Positions 1 through 6,745 of a stretch of 10,362 bases of DNA are shown here, in pieces. The translations under genes were made by a program, and so were the position numbers. Position 1 is the stretch's first letter. Every line of letters starts with the position of its first letter. This DNA is from JAGOPO01 sp038065515 (GTDB taxonomy: Bacteria > Patescibacteriota > Minisyncoccia > 2-02-FULL-40-12 > GWA2-44-9), in the NCBI GenBank assembly GCA_038065515.1, contig JBBTQV010000050.1, forward strand, positions 1 to 10,362, given 5' to 3'. Below the pieces are notes generated by a model. The model had not been told where the DNA came from. It saw nothing but the letters and a program-made list of their open reading frames with translations, and did no database searches.

Positions 1-1385
1 GGCCACACGCGAACCGATTCAAAACTATACCAGCCCAGTAGTAATGCGATTGCGAGGGAGACATATCGGAGACGGACACGATCGTGTGTGCGTAGCCAAT
101 CCAGCAATACCGACAGCCGACCCGAAACAAGCATGATGGTGAAGGGATATATCGGCAATAAATGGCGTACACCAATATTCAGCGTGCTCCGAACACTGAT
201 GGTCCAGTAGATTGCCAGCCAGAGTAGCCACACCCACTCTTCCAGATTGTTGCTAAAAAAATGACCGCGCACATATTCACCGGCGCGACGGTGGTGATGG
301 AATATCAACGCGGTCAGAGCCATGGAAACCAGCAACCACCACGCCAGCGGTTCTTTGATGAAATAGATAGTGGGAAAGTATCCCGGACCGCCTTCTTTTA
401 CCACGCGGCCCATCCAGTAGATGGTGTTGCCACCGGTGCTGCGCTGTTGCACCATGGCCAATCCCAGTGCCCAATGCGTAGCGCCGCGGATAATCGGTTT
501 GTCGGCACCCCAGACAATGAAGTTCCTGACGAGGGGTGAACCGTAGCTTCCCATGATTGATTTTGTGTCGGCGAGCTGTTTCTGGGGCGGGTAATGAACG
601 GTCTGAACGAAGTAGAGGGGCCAGACGACAAATACGAACGATGCGATGCCGATGAGCGCGGTATATCCGAACATCCGCGCGGCCCGGTACAGTGCGCGGC
701 GCGTGAAGGTGCCGTTCAGGCCGTACACAATGGCGACAATCACAAAAAACGGCGCCAGAAGGACGGTGTTAAACTTCGCCAACAGTGCGAGACCGAGCGA
801 AAGAGAGGCCAAAATAAATGAACGCTTCGATGGCGCGCGGAGAAATGCGACAAAAAAGTAGGTTGCGGCTAACACTCCGGTAGCAGCGCCCATGTCCGTT
901 GTCACGAGGCGGGCGTGAGCTATCACCGTCGGAGAAAACGCTATCAGGATCAGCGCGATAAACCCGGCGGTGTCGCCGTACCGTTCGCGGGTCCACTTCC
1001 ACAACAGCCAGCAGGCGAATGCGAACACTAACAGCATCGGAAATCGCGCAGCCATCTTGATGGTATCGGGGCTCACCGCGGACTCGAACACGACTGAGCG
1101 GCCGAACTGCCACTGACCGTTCACATCGGTCGTCCATGATGTCGATAAAAACGCATTACTATTGAGTTGTAACGGCAGAAGCGCAATACCGGCCAAATCT
1201 TTGATGAGCGGCGGGTGCTCGGGATTCAGTCGCATGTCCAATCGCGTGATATACGAATAGCCCGCACCGATGTGCGGGATTTCGTCGACGATGGGCGCGT
1301 CGTTGATGGAGCTGGTAAATCCAAGCACAACAGCGACGCAGATGATACCGGCAGCGAATATGCGGGGATGGAAACGGAATTTCAT
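1..1385 (-). CDS. GT39-like phospholipid-carrier-dependent glycosyltransferase, 3' end outside the window
   Basis: Reading leftward from the ATG at 1385-1383, the frame stays open for 461 codons to the window edge, so the C-terminus is missing. The translation is a polytopic membrane protein. A first hydrophobic segment lies at about residues 8-24, followed by an extracytoplasmic acidic pair D34-E35 (in PIVDEIPH) and an NPEHPPL motif at 54-60. Many long hydrophobic helices follow. An acidic first loop and the NPEHPPL signature are known from GT39/PMT-type enzymes, which transfer a sugar from polyprenyl phosphate to a target outside the membrane; D34/E35 would be the catalytic or metal-binding region. 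Donor and acceptor cannot be told. The start lies 6 nt after the stop of the upstream glycosyltransferase, and I see no Shine-Dalgarno, so translation is probably coupled. The family call is firm; the specific reaction is inference. Confidence 0.85.
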   Translation of the reverse strand, partial: MKFRFHPRIFAAGIICVAVVLGFTSSINDAPIVDEIPHIGAGYSYITRLDMRLNPEHPPLIKDLAGIALLPLQLNSNAFLSTSWTTDVNGQWQFGRSVVFESAVSPDTIKMAARFPMLLVFAFACWLLWKWTRERYGDTAGFIALILIAFSPTVIAHARLVTTDMGAATGVLAATYFFVAFLRAPSKRSFILASLSLGLALLAKFNTVLLAPFFVIVAIVYGLNGTFTRRALYRAARMFGYTALIGIASFVFVVWPLYFVQTVHYPPQKQLADTKSIMGSYGSPLVRNFIVWGADKPIIRGATHWALGLAMVQQRSTGGNTIYWMGRVVKEGGPGYFPTIYFIKEPLAWWLLVSMALTALIFHHHRRAGEYVRGHFFSNNLEEWVWLLWLAIYWTISVRSTLNIGVRHLLPIYPFTIMLVSGRLSVLLDWLRTHDRVRLRYVSLAIALLLGWYSFESVRVW

Positions 1386-1391
1386 GCGGGA

Positions 1392-2945
1392 TTACGGATC
1401 AAGCTGAATGACGAACGCTCCCTTGGGATAGTGCTTCTTTTCGAATTGCTGTTGGGTGATGTAGTAAATGTTCTTTTCTTTTTGCTGTGCAGGAAGCCAT
1501 GTATCGGTGAGATACATGGCGGTCTGGCTGGACATCGGCACTCCGTGGACCAGTACATCCCCGCGGGTGACGACGACATATTTGAGTGTCGCGGGCGGCA
1601 ATGTCTTCAGGCGGTCGGCGATGCCGATGTAGTGCGCGGTGAACTCGTCGGCGACTTGCGGATTTTGAGCCCACTGCACAAAGTAGCGATTCGCTTCAAC
1701 GACGCCCAGAGCAAATAAAAACACCATGAGCGTTCCGCTCACTACGAATGTACTGCGGTCCATGCAGATTTGGCGTCCGAGACCGCGCGGAGTGCAAATG
1801 AGACGGTGGTCAGAGTGGCCGTACCAGCGTTCAAGGGAGACAAAAACCCAGTGTAAACCCAACGCGGCCATGATGTACACGGCCGGAGCAACGAGCAATG
1901 CGCGCAGGGCATGCGGCGATCCCTCTGCGGACAGGAATGCAGGAAGCAGGCCCACGAAAAACCATGAAAGCAGGAGCGAGTGGACAACACCGGGATGACC
2001 GCGTTCGCGCCACGAATGAAAAAATCTCCAGATAGTGCGCAACAAGCCGACGGCAAAGAATGCTGCTACCGGCCAGAACAGCACTGGCGCTCCTGCGATA
2101 TTATGGCGCCAGTTTGAGTCTCCATGGAAGAAGAACATGCCCAGTGTCTTCCCTATATTGACGCTTAGGTCGCGAATGGGATGCTCACTTGCCCAGACGG
2201 CAACCTTTGTGGTGCGACCTGCAAAATCCTGCGGGTTGGCATAGAAATAGGAAGCCATGGGTAATAGTGTGAGAATCATGACACTTACCATGAGCGCGGC
2301 ACCGCCGAGCATCTGGTGGCGTGCATCATGGTATTTTCCGTGGCTGAATACGGCATGCAACGACAGCCAGTATGCTCCCAGCGTGAGCGCAACCGCAGCA
2401 GGCATCACGCGAAAGGCGATATAGGTGTGAAATCCAAGTCCGATGCACAGACCCGCCAACGCCCAATTCCAGAGGCGGTGCGTTTCGATGCCTTTGTAGA
2501 GATAGTAAAAGCTCCACACCGCAAACAGTGGTGCCATAATGGCGCGGAAGCCGATGCGTGAAAAATTCACATGCCAAAAACCGATTGCCATCAGAAATGC
2601 CGCCATTGCCGCAAGGCGCCAGTCGTCAAACATCCGTCGCGTCAGCAGGTATACTCCCAATACCGTGAGGATACCGACGAGCGCTGAAACAACGCGCAAC
2701 GCTTCCGGAGTATTACCCAATAGTGAGATGGAGACGGCTTGCAAATTGATGAACAAACCCTCGCGGCCGTTGTTATCGGGATAGAACAACTGGTAGTCTC
2801 CGGTACGGAGAGCCTGCAGAGCGTTATTGCCGTTCATCGCTTCATCAGGATACAGACCGGGAGGAGCCCATGAGAGGCCGTAAAGCCGGAATCCGATGGC
2901 GGCCGCCATCACGACAATCAGCACAGCGATTTCGGTGCGTTTCAT
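1392..2945 (-). CDS. GT39-like membrane glycosyltransferase, 517 aa
   Basis: A complete 517-residue polytopic protein. A hydrophobic helix at about residues 5-22 leads into a first external loop with the acidic pair D34-E35 in the context LYPDEAMNGN, followed by PDNNGREGLF. This is the usual arrangement of GT39/ArnT-like enzymes, which take a sugar from a polyprenyl-phosphate carrier and attach it to lipid, protein or glycan on the outer face. About ten further hydrophobic segments follow, then a soluble C-terminal stretch of roughly 100 residues that probably faces outward. The ATG at 2945 is chosen because an extended -10 element (TGG-TACAAT) lies 8 nt before it, which would give a nearly leaderless mRNA. 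The gene is first of a two-gene unit with the next glycosyltransferase. The acceptor is unknown; the protein differs from its neighbour beyond the acidic loop, so this is not a recent duplication. Confidence 0.88.
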   Translation of the reverse strand: MKRTEIAVLIVVMAAAIGFRLYGLSWAPPGLYPDEAMNGNNALQALRTGDYQLFYPDNNGREGLFINLQAVSISLLGNTPEALRVVSALVGILTVLGVYLLTRRMFDDWRLAAMAAFLMAIGFWHVNFSRIGFRAIMAPLFAVWSFYYLYKGIETHRLWNWALAGLCIGLGFHTYIAFRVMPAAVALTLGAYWLSLHAVFSHGKYHDARHQMLGGAALMVSVMILTLLPMASYFYANPQDFAGRTTKVAVWASEHPIRDLSVNIGKTLGMFFFHGDSNWRHNIAGAPVLFWPVAAFFAVGLLRTIWRFFHSWRERGHPGVVHSLLLSWFFVGLLPAFLSAEGSPHALRALLVAPAVYIMAALGLHWVFVSLERWYGHSDHRLICTPRGLGRQICMDRSTFVVSGTLMVFLFALGVVEANRYFVQWAQNPQVADEFTAHYIGIADRLKTLPPATLKYVVVTRGDVLVHGVPMSSQTAMYLTDTWLPAQQKEKNIYYITQQQFEKKHYPKGAFVIQLDP

Positions 2946-2953
2946 GTAACCCT

Positions 2954-2962
2954 ATTGTACCA
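2954..2962 (-). promoter_or_regulatory. Extended -10 promoter for the glycosyltransferase pair
   Basis: On the minus strand the bases read TGG-TACAAT, a TGn extension plus a -10 hexamer one base from consensus, ending 8 nt before the ATG at 2945. At the usual distance a transcript would start within 1-2 nt of the start codon. No convincing -35 is seen at 16-18 bp, which fits an extended -10 promoter. Prediction from sequence only. Confidence 0.5.
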
Positions 2963-2995
2963 TCCCCGTGTTTCATTCTATCCACAATTTGGCTG

Positions 2996-3004
2996 TGCTA
3001 TAAT
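2996..3004 (+). promoter_or_regulatory. Extended -10 promoter for the coiled-coil/ATPase pair
   Basis: The bases read TGC-TATAAT, a perfect -10 hexamer with a TGn extension, ending 9 nt before the ATG at 3014. The -35 position (about 2976-2981, ttctat) is poor, so recognition would rest on the extended -10. A start about 7 nt downstream of the hexamer puts the 5' end at about 3011, leaving a leader of 2-3 nt. It lies back to back with the minus-strand promoter at 2954-2962. Confidence 0.65.
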
Positions 3005-3013
3005 GGAAGCACT

Positions 3014-3415
3014 ATGGCTGAACAATCATCAGAGGCGTTGCAAAGTCAGATAGCGGAGCTGGAGCGGCAGTTGGCCGCACAACGCGTTGAAAAAGGAGTG
3101 GACACATCCGCGCCGTATGAGCGGGCCGAGGTACATGCGGCGGTGGGAGAACAAATAAAACAGGTTATGCCGTCGTACCAAGCGCCTGTATCCGCAACGC
3201 CTCCGGATGCATCGACACCAAGCTGGCAGGATCCCGCGCTTGCGGGGCCCGTTCAGGAATTGGTGAATGTCGCGTTCACGCAAGGCCTGCAGCAGGCGGT
3301 GGACCAGGCATCCAAATCAGGCAATCCCGCACTCATCGACGCATTACACGATGTATTGGTTGACCAATTACACCAAGAGCTTCTGAACCGGCAACAGTTG
3401 CGGCCGGCTCCATAA
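3014..3415 (+). CDS. Small coiled-coil protein paired with the TraG-like ATPase, 133 aa
   Basis: I do not recognise a named family. The frame is open further upstream to 2870, but the ATG at 3014 is preferred: a perfect extended -10 lies just before it, and an upstream start would run back into the oppositely directed glycosyltransferase. Residues 5-26 form a charged amphipathic helix (ALQSQIAELERQL) with coiled-coil spacing. Residues about 53-79 are rich in Pro, Ala, Ser and Thr and look like a flexible linker. Residues about 79-128 are again helical (VQELVNVAFTQGLQQAVDQ, then ALIDALHDVLVDQLHQELL). There is no signal peptide or membrane segment, so it should be cytoplasmic. It ends 6 nt before the ATPase gene and shares its promoter, which suggests an accessory or assembly partner of that motor. 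That role is inference from position. Confidence 0.8.
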   Translation: MAEQSSEALQSQIAELERQLAAQRVEKGVDTSAPYERAEVHAAVGEQIKQVMPSYQAPVSATPPDASTPSWQDPALAGPVQELVNVAFTQGLQQAVDQASKSGNPALIDALHDVLVDQLHQELLNRQQLRPAP

Positions 3416-3421
3416 CGCACG

Positions 3422-5854
3422 ATGACCGTTACGGTTCTCATCTTGTTGGCGGTTGTTCTGCTGATACTGGCATCGGCAATGCTTATCATGCTCAATGCGG
3501 CGCGCACGAAGGGGTCTCTGGCGCGATCGTTGGATATGACGCTGTTGTCGTTCATGCTCCCGCGGTTTGCGCCACAGGGACAAGGTCAGCAGGACGACAA
3601 AAAACTTATTGCGGTCATGGAGCAGTTGTATGCCTCTGTGGCGACGCTTGGCACGAAGGGGTGGAACAAGTTTGTCTACGGCAGTCCGTACATCGCGTTG
3701 GAGATGGCCGTCCATCATCTCGGAGAGCAGATACATTTTTATGCGGCGGTGCCGGCGAAATTCGCCGATAATTTTGAAAAACAGGTGACCGGCGTATTCC
3801 CGTCCGCGCAGGTTCAGAGGAGTCCAGATTACAGCGTGTTCAACCCGCAGGGCTTTACCGCTGGCGGGTATCTGATGCTCAAAGCGGAGAGCATTCTGCC
3901 GTTTCAGACCTACGCCGATTTACCGGCAGACCCATTGGGGCCCATCGCAGGAGCATTAGCGCGACTTGAGAACGAAGGAGAAGGCGCGGCGGTGCAGGTT
4001 ATTGTGCGACCATCGGACAACAGCAGTCTGCGCAAGCTTGCGCAGGATACGGCACGGCACATGCAGTCCGGCGTTGATTTTTTCAAAGCGTTGAAGATGG
4101 CGAAAAATCCGCCAAAGAAAGAAAAAGATGAAAAACCGGACACGCTGGTGCAACCGCCGAAAGTTGCGACTGAATTTGAGAACAAAATCATCAAAGCGCT
4201 GCAAAATAAAGCCTCCCGTCCGCTGTTTGACTGCAATATCCGCATTCTCACCTCGGCCGCCGACCAGATGCGGGCCCAGCAGATGCTCGATGATGTCGCC
4301 AGTGCGTTCGCACAATTCACAGCACCCGACATGAACGCATTCAAGATGAACAAGCTCACCGGCCGTTCGCTGGAAAAGCTTTCGTTCAATTATGCGTTCC
4401 GAATGTTCGATGAGGGACAATCCGTGCCGCTTTCCAGTGAAGAGCTCACCAGTATTTGGCACTTTCCGGTCAGCTCGGCGGTTCTGCCGCGCGTGAAATT
4501 CGCGAATTTCAAAACCGCCGAACCGCCTCCAGGAATGCCCGCCACCGGCGTTGCGTTCGGCGTGAACGAATATCACGGTAGCACCACGATGTTGCGGTTG
4601 ACCGCGGAAGACCGGCGACGGCACATGTACATCGTAGGACAAACCGGAACCGGAAAAACGGTGACGATGAACAGTATGATCGTGCAGGATATGGAAGCGG
4701 GCGAGGGGCTGACCGTGCTTGACCCGCACGGCTCGCTTGCCGAATGGGTGCTGGCGAATGTTCCCAAAAACCGCATTGATGATGTCATCTATTTCAATCC
4801 CGCCGATGTCGACTTCCCGATGGGGCTGAACATGTTGGAATACGACCCCGCCAGCCCGCAGGACAAAACGCTTATCATCGACGAGATGTTTGAGATCATG
4901 GACAAGCTCTACAACCTAAAGGAAACGGGAGGGCCGATGTTCGAACGGTTCTTCAAAAATGCAACCTTTTTGTTGTTGGACAATTACGAACGCCACATTC
5001 CGACGCTGTCGGATATGTCGCGCGTATTCGTCGATGAGGCGTTTCGCAAAGATTTGCTTGCGCATGAGCCGAACCAGATCGTGAAACAGTTCTGGGAACT
5101 TGAGGTACCGAAGATGACCGGCGACCAGTCGCTGGGCAACTTCACCGGATATGTCACCTCGAAAATCGATACCTTCACGAGTAACGACTTCCTGCGGCCG
5201 ATTATCAATCAGCCGCGGAGTGTCATCAATTTCAAAGATGTCATCGAGAATCGCAAGATACTCGTGGTGAATTTGTCGAAAGGCAAAATCGGGGATTTGA
5301 ATGCGAATCTACTGGGTATGGTCATCGTCGGTAAGTTGCGTCGTGCTGCCATGGCACGCGATACAAAACGCAATGACCTGCCGGATCACTTTCTGTATAT
5401 GGACGAGTTCCAGAATTTCACGACGCAGAGTATTTCGGTGATTCTGGCAGAGGCGCGCAAATACCGGCTCTGTCTCATCATGGCGCACCAGTTCATCAAA
5501 CAACTCGATGAAAAAATTCGCGATTCCGTGTTCGGCAATGTGGGAACAATGGCGGTATTCCGTATCAGTCCCGAAGATGCCGAAAATCCGTTGATGAAAA
5601 CAAAATTTGAACCGGTCTTCACGCCGGGTGATTTGTCCAATATCGATAACCTCAACGCGTATGTGAGCATGCTGGTCAATGGGCAGGTTGGACGGCCGAC
5701 AAACATGCGGGCGCTGACTGATGTGGTGTTCGGCAAAGGCGACCCGAAGATGCGCGAAGCATTGATACAAATCAGTCGTCTGCGCAATAGCCGTCCGAAG
5801 GCGGAAATCGAACAGGAAATCCAGCAGCGGTACTCGGAATCAGTCGAGGCGTAG
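3422..5854 (+). CDS. Membrane-anchored TraG/VirD4-like ATPase, 810 aa
   Basis: An N-terminal hydrophobic helix at about residues 3-25 anchors the protein. Residues about 50-370 form a soluble domain interrupted by a Lys/Glu-rich, Pro-containing linker near 226-248. The motor domain follows: Walker A GQTGTGKT at 406-413, a nearby LDPHG segment, Walker B FLYMDEF with D661-E662, and an AHQF motif at 688-691, the usual glutamine-bearing motif after Walker B in TraG/VirD4/HerA-type ATPases. Known relatives are hexameric pumps that move DNA or protein through conjugation or type IV secretion machines. Proteins of this architecture are widespread in Patescibacteria, often without a secretion system beside them. 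Here the only partner is the coiled-coil gene 6 nt upstream. No Shine-Dalgarno is visible, so coupling to the upstream stop is likely. The ATPase class is secure; whether it moves DNA, pilins or other proteins is unknown. Confidence 0.9.
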   Translation: MTVTVLILLAVVLLILASAMLIMLNAARTKGSLARSLDMTLLSFMLPRFAPQGQGQQDDKKLIAVMEQLYASVATLGTKGWNKFVYGSPYIALEMAVHHLGEQIHFYAAVPAKFADNFEKQVTGVFPSAQVQRSPDYSVFNPQGFTAGGYLMLKAESILPFQTYADLPADPLGPIAGALARLENEGEGAAVQVIVRPSDNSSLRKLAQDTARHMQSGVDFFKALKMAKNPPKKEKDEKPDTLVQPPKVATEFENKIIKALQNKASRPLFDCNIRILTSAADQMRAQQMLDDVASAFAQFTAPDMNAFKMNKLTGRSLEKLSFNYAFRMFDEGQSVPLSSEELTSIWHFPVSSAVLPRVKFANFKTAEPPPGMPATGVAFGVNEYHGSTTMLRLTAEDRRRHMYIVGQTGTGKTVTMNSMIVQDMEAGEGLTVLDPHGSLAEWVLANVPKNRIDDVIYFNPADVDFPMGLNMLEYDPASPQDKTLIIDEMFEIMDKLYNLKETGGPMFERFFKNATFLLLDNYERHIPTLSDMSRVFVDEAFRKDLLAHEPNQIVKQFWELEVPKMTGDQSLGNFTGYVTSKIDTFTSNDFLRPIINQPRSVINFKDVIENRKILVVNLSKGKIGDLNANLLGMVIVGKLRRAAMARDTKRNDLPDHFLYMDEFQNFTTQSISVILAEARKYRLCLIMAHQFIKQLDEKIRDSVFGNVGTMAVFRISPEDAENPLMKTKFEPVFTPGDLSNIDNLNAYVSMLVNGQVGRPTNMRALTDVVFGKGDPKMREALIQISRLRNSRPKAEIEQEIQQRYSESVEA

Positions 5855-5861
5855 CAGAGTC

Positions 5862-5867
5862 TATAAA
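5862..5867 (+). promoter_or_regulatory. Possible -10 element for the DUF3800 gene
   Basis: TATAAA lies 9 nt before the ATG at 5877 and directly abuts the ATG at 5868. There is no TGn extension and no good -35. If used, transcription would start around 5874-5876 and exclude the 5868 start codon, giving a leaderless mRNA from 5877. The resemblance of its context to that at 2999-3018 (TATAA, nine bases, ATGGC) is the main support. Confidence 0.35.
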
Positions 5868-6635
5868 ATGAGCGCTATGGCCAGTATACAAAACAAAGAA
5901 TTACATTTTTTCTTGGATGAAACCGGCGATCACGGTCTAAGTTTCGTCGACGAAAGCTTTCCCATATTTCTTTTAGCGGGTTGTCTTTTTGAATTGGCCG
6001 AATATGAAAGGATTACCCAAGAGATAAATGATTTTAAGCAGGAATTTTTTAACACGACAGAGGTGATTCTCCATTCCCGAGATATTCGTAAATGTGATGG
6101 CGCTTTTCAAATACTCTTTGATTTGAAGCTGAAAAAGAAATTTTACGAACGCTTAAATGCAATCATCTCCGGTGCGAACTTTACTGCTATCGCGGTGGCA
6201 ATAGATAAAAAGAAGCATGTTGAAAAATATGGAAAGCTTGCAAACAATCCTTACGCCATTTGTCTTTCTTATATTCTTGAGCGATTAGTTTTTTGTATGG
6301 ATCACAACTCCAGCATCTCGACCGCATCAATTACTATTGAGAAGCGAGGCAAGAAAGAGGATAAGCAGTTATTGGCGCACTATAACAGCGTGGTAGATCG
6401 AGGCACATATCATGTAAGCGCCGACCGGTTCAGGCAACGCATAGTCGACTTCAAGATGATGGCAAAAAAGGAAAATAAAATCGGCCTGCAAATTGCCGAC
6501 TTGTGCGCTTATCCCATTGCTCGGCATGTACTCAATTCCGAGGAGCCATATATCCCTTTCAAGATTATTGAGGGGAAATTAAGGAAAGGAAGTAACGGAA
6601 ATATTGAGGGGTATGGGTTAAAAATATTCCCATAA
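5868..6635 (+). CDS. DUF3800 family protein, 255 aa
   Basis: Near the N-terminus the protein has FFLDETGDHG with D17-E18, then ILHSRDIRK at about residues 72-80. Near the C-terminus it has the signature LQIADLCAYPIARH, with Q208 and D211. These are the conserved acidic landmarks of DUF3800, an RNase H-like-fold family of unproven function often found near mobile elements and defence genes. The annotated ATG at 5868 lies inside the context TATAAAATG; a second ATG at 5877 (residue 4) sits 9 nt after TATAAA, the same spacing as at 3014, and may be the real start. The gene is much more A+T-rich than its neighbours (about 40% GC in samples I counted, against 50-65%) and rich in AAA, TTT and ATT codons, which suggests recent transfer. 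It is probably a cytoplasmic nuclease-like protein; any defence role is inference. Confidence 0.85.
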   Translation: MSAMASIQNKELHFFLDETGDHGLSFVDESFPIFLLAGCLFELAEYERITQEINDFKQEFFNTTEVILHSRDIRKCDGAFQILFDLKLKKKFYERLNAIISGANFTAIAVAIDKKKHVEKYGKLANNPYAICLSYILERLVFCMDHNSSISTASITIEKRGKKEDKQLLAHYNSVVDRGTYHVSADRFRQRIVDFKMMAKKENKIGLQIADLCAYPIARHVLNSEEPYIPFKIIEGKLRKGSNGNIEGYGLKIFP

Positions 6636-6640
6636 AATGC

Positions 6641-6659
6641 AAAAAGTCCCTTGCGGGAC
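6641..6659 (-). terminator. Intrinsic terminator of the candidate small RNA
   Basis: On the minus strand, GTCCC-GCAA-GGGAC is followed directly by TTTTT. The stem is 5 perfect base pairs. On the plus strand the same hairpin follows the DUF3800 gene but has no T run after it (CCCTT instead), so it should work mainly leftward. The plus-strand hairpin may still slow polymerase leaving DUF3800. Confidence 0.6.
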
Positions 6660-6690
6660 CCCTTGCCGACCGGGGACACCCCGATCCATT
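6641..6690 (-). ncRNA. Candidate compact structured small RNA, about 50 nt
   Basis: On the minus strand a good promoter (6697-6726) is followed by about 50 nt that fold almost completely and end in an intrinsic terminator. The first hairpin spans 6686-6668: GAUCGGGG-UGU-CCCCGGUC, 8 bp with one G-U pair and a three-base loop. After an 8-nt linker comes GUCCC-GCAA-GGGAC (6659-6646), a 5-bp stem with a GNRA-type tetraloop, then five U. No start codon with a useful reading frame is present. The linker and second hairpin share GCAAGGG twice, 12 nt apart. The RNA would end 5 nt short of the DUF3800 stop codon, on the opposite strand. I cannot match it to a known RNA family. It could instead be a terminated leader or a bidirectional terminator region, but the separate promoter argues for an independent transcript. 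Confidence 0.5.
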
Positions 6691-6696
6691 ACCTGA

Positions 6697-6726
6697 AGTA
6701 TATACCAAGCGGTTGGCATAAGTCAA
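6697..6726 (-). promoter_or_regulatory. Sigma70-like promoter for the candidate small RNA
   Basis: On the minus strand TTGACT (6726-6721) and TATACT (6702-6697) are separated by 18 bp; each hexamer is one base from consensus. Start of transcription is expected near 6690. This is the only promoter in the window with both a good -35 and a good -10, which is unusual here and fits a highly expressed RNA. Confidence 0.55.
6701..6720. promoter_or_regulatory. Palindrome inside the small-RNA promoter, possible operator
   Basis: Arms TATACCAA (6701-6708) and TTGGCATA (6713-6720) are inverted repeats with one mismatched pair, around a GCGG centre. The 20-bp element fills the spacer and overlaps the -10 hexamer. 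A dimeric repressor bound here would block the promoter. The regulator is unknown; a chance palindrome is possible. Confidence 0.35.
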
Positions 6727-6731
6727 GAGCA

Positions 6732-6745
6732 TGTGGATAACCACA
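6732..6745. promoter_or_regulatory. DnaA-box-like 9-mer within a small inverted repeat
   Basis: TGTGGATAA (6732-6740) is the exact complement of the bacterial DnaA box TTATCCACA. It is also the left part of TGTGG-ATAA-CCACA, a perfect 5-bp inverted repeat ending at 6745. It lies 5 bp upstream of the -35 of the minus-strand small RNA, and 63 bp before the gtrA-like start. One exact match per window has a chance of very roughly 8% if bases are random, so it is suggestive only. No cluster of boxes or A+T-rich unwinding region is seen, so I do not call an origin. Confidence 0.3.

Noticed and set aside
769..1137. 122-codon minus-strand frame
   Set aside because: It lies in another frame inside the partial GT39 gene and gives an Arg-rich translation without helices; the membrane-protein frame runs unbroken through it.
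1215..1718. 167-codon plus-strand frame spanning the junction of the two glycosyltransferases
   Set aside because: It is antisense to two well-supported genes and shows no recognisable motif.
2870..3013. Upstream extension of the 133-residue coiled-coil protein to an ATG at 2870
   Set aside because: It would overlap the start of the divergent glycosyltransferase and both promoters; its 48 extra residues are Arg/Cys-rich and unlike the rest, and the extended -10 points to 3014.
3956..4729. 257-codon minus-strand frame
   Set aside because: Antisense shadow of the ATPase; His/Arg/Phe-rich with no domain.
6646..6683. Plus-strand terminator of the DUF3800 gene
   Set aside because: Both hairpins are followed by C/T-mixed bases rather than a T run on the plus strand; the T run is on the minus strand.
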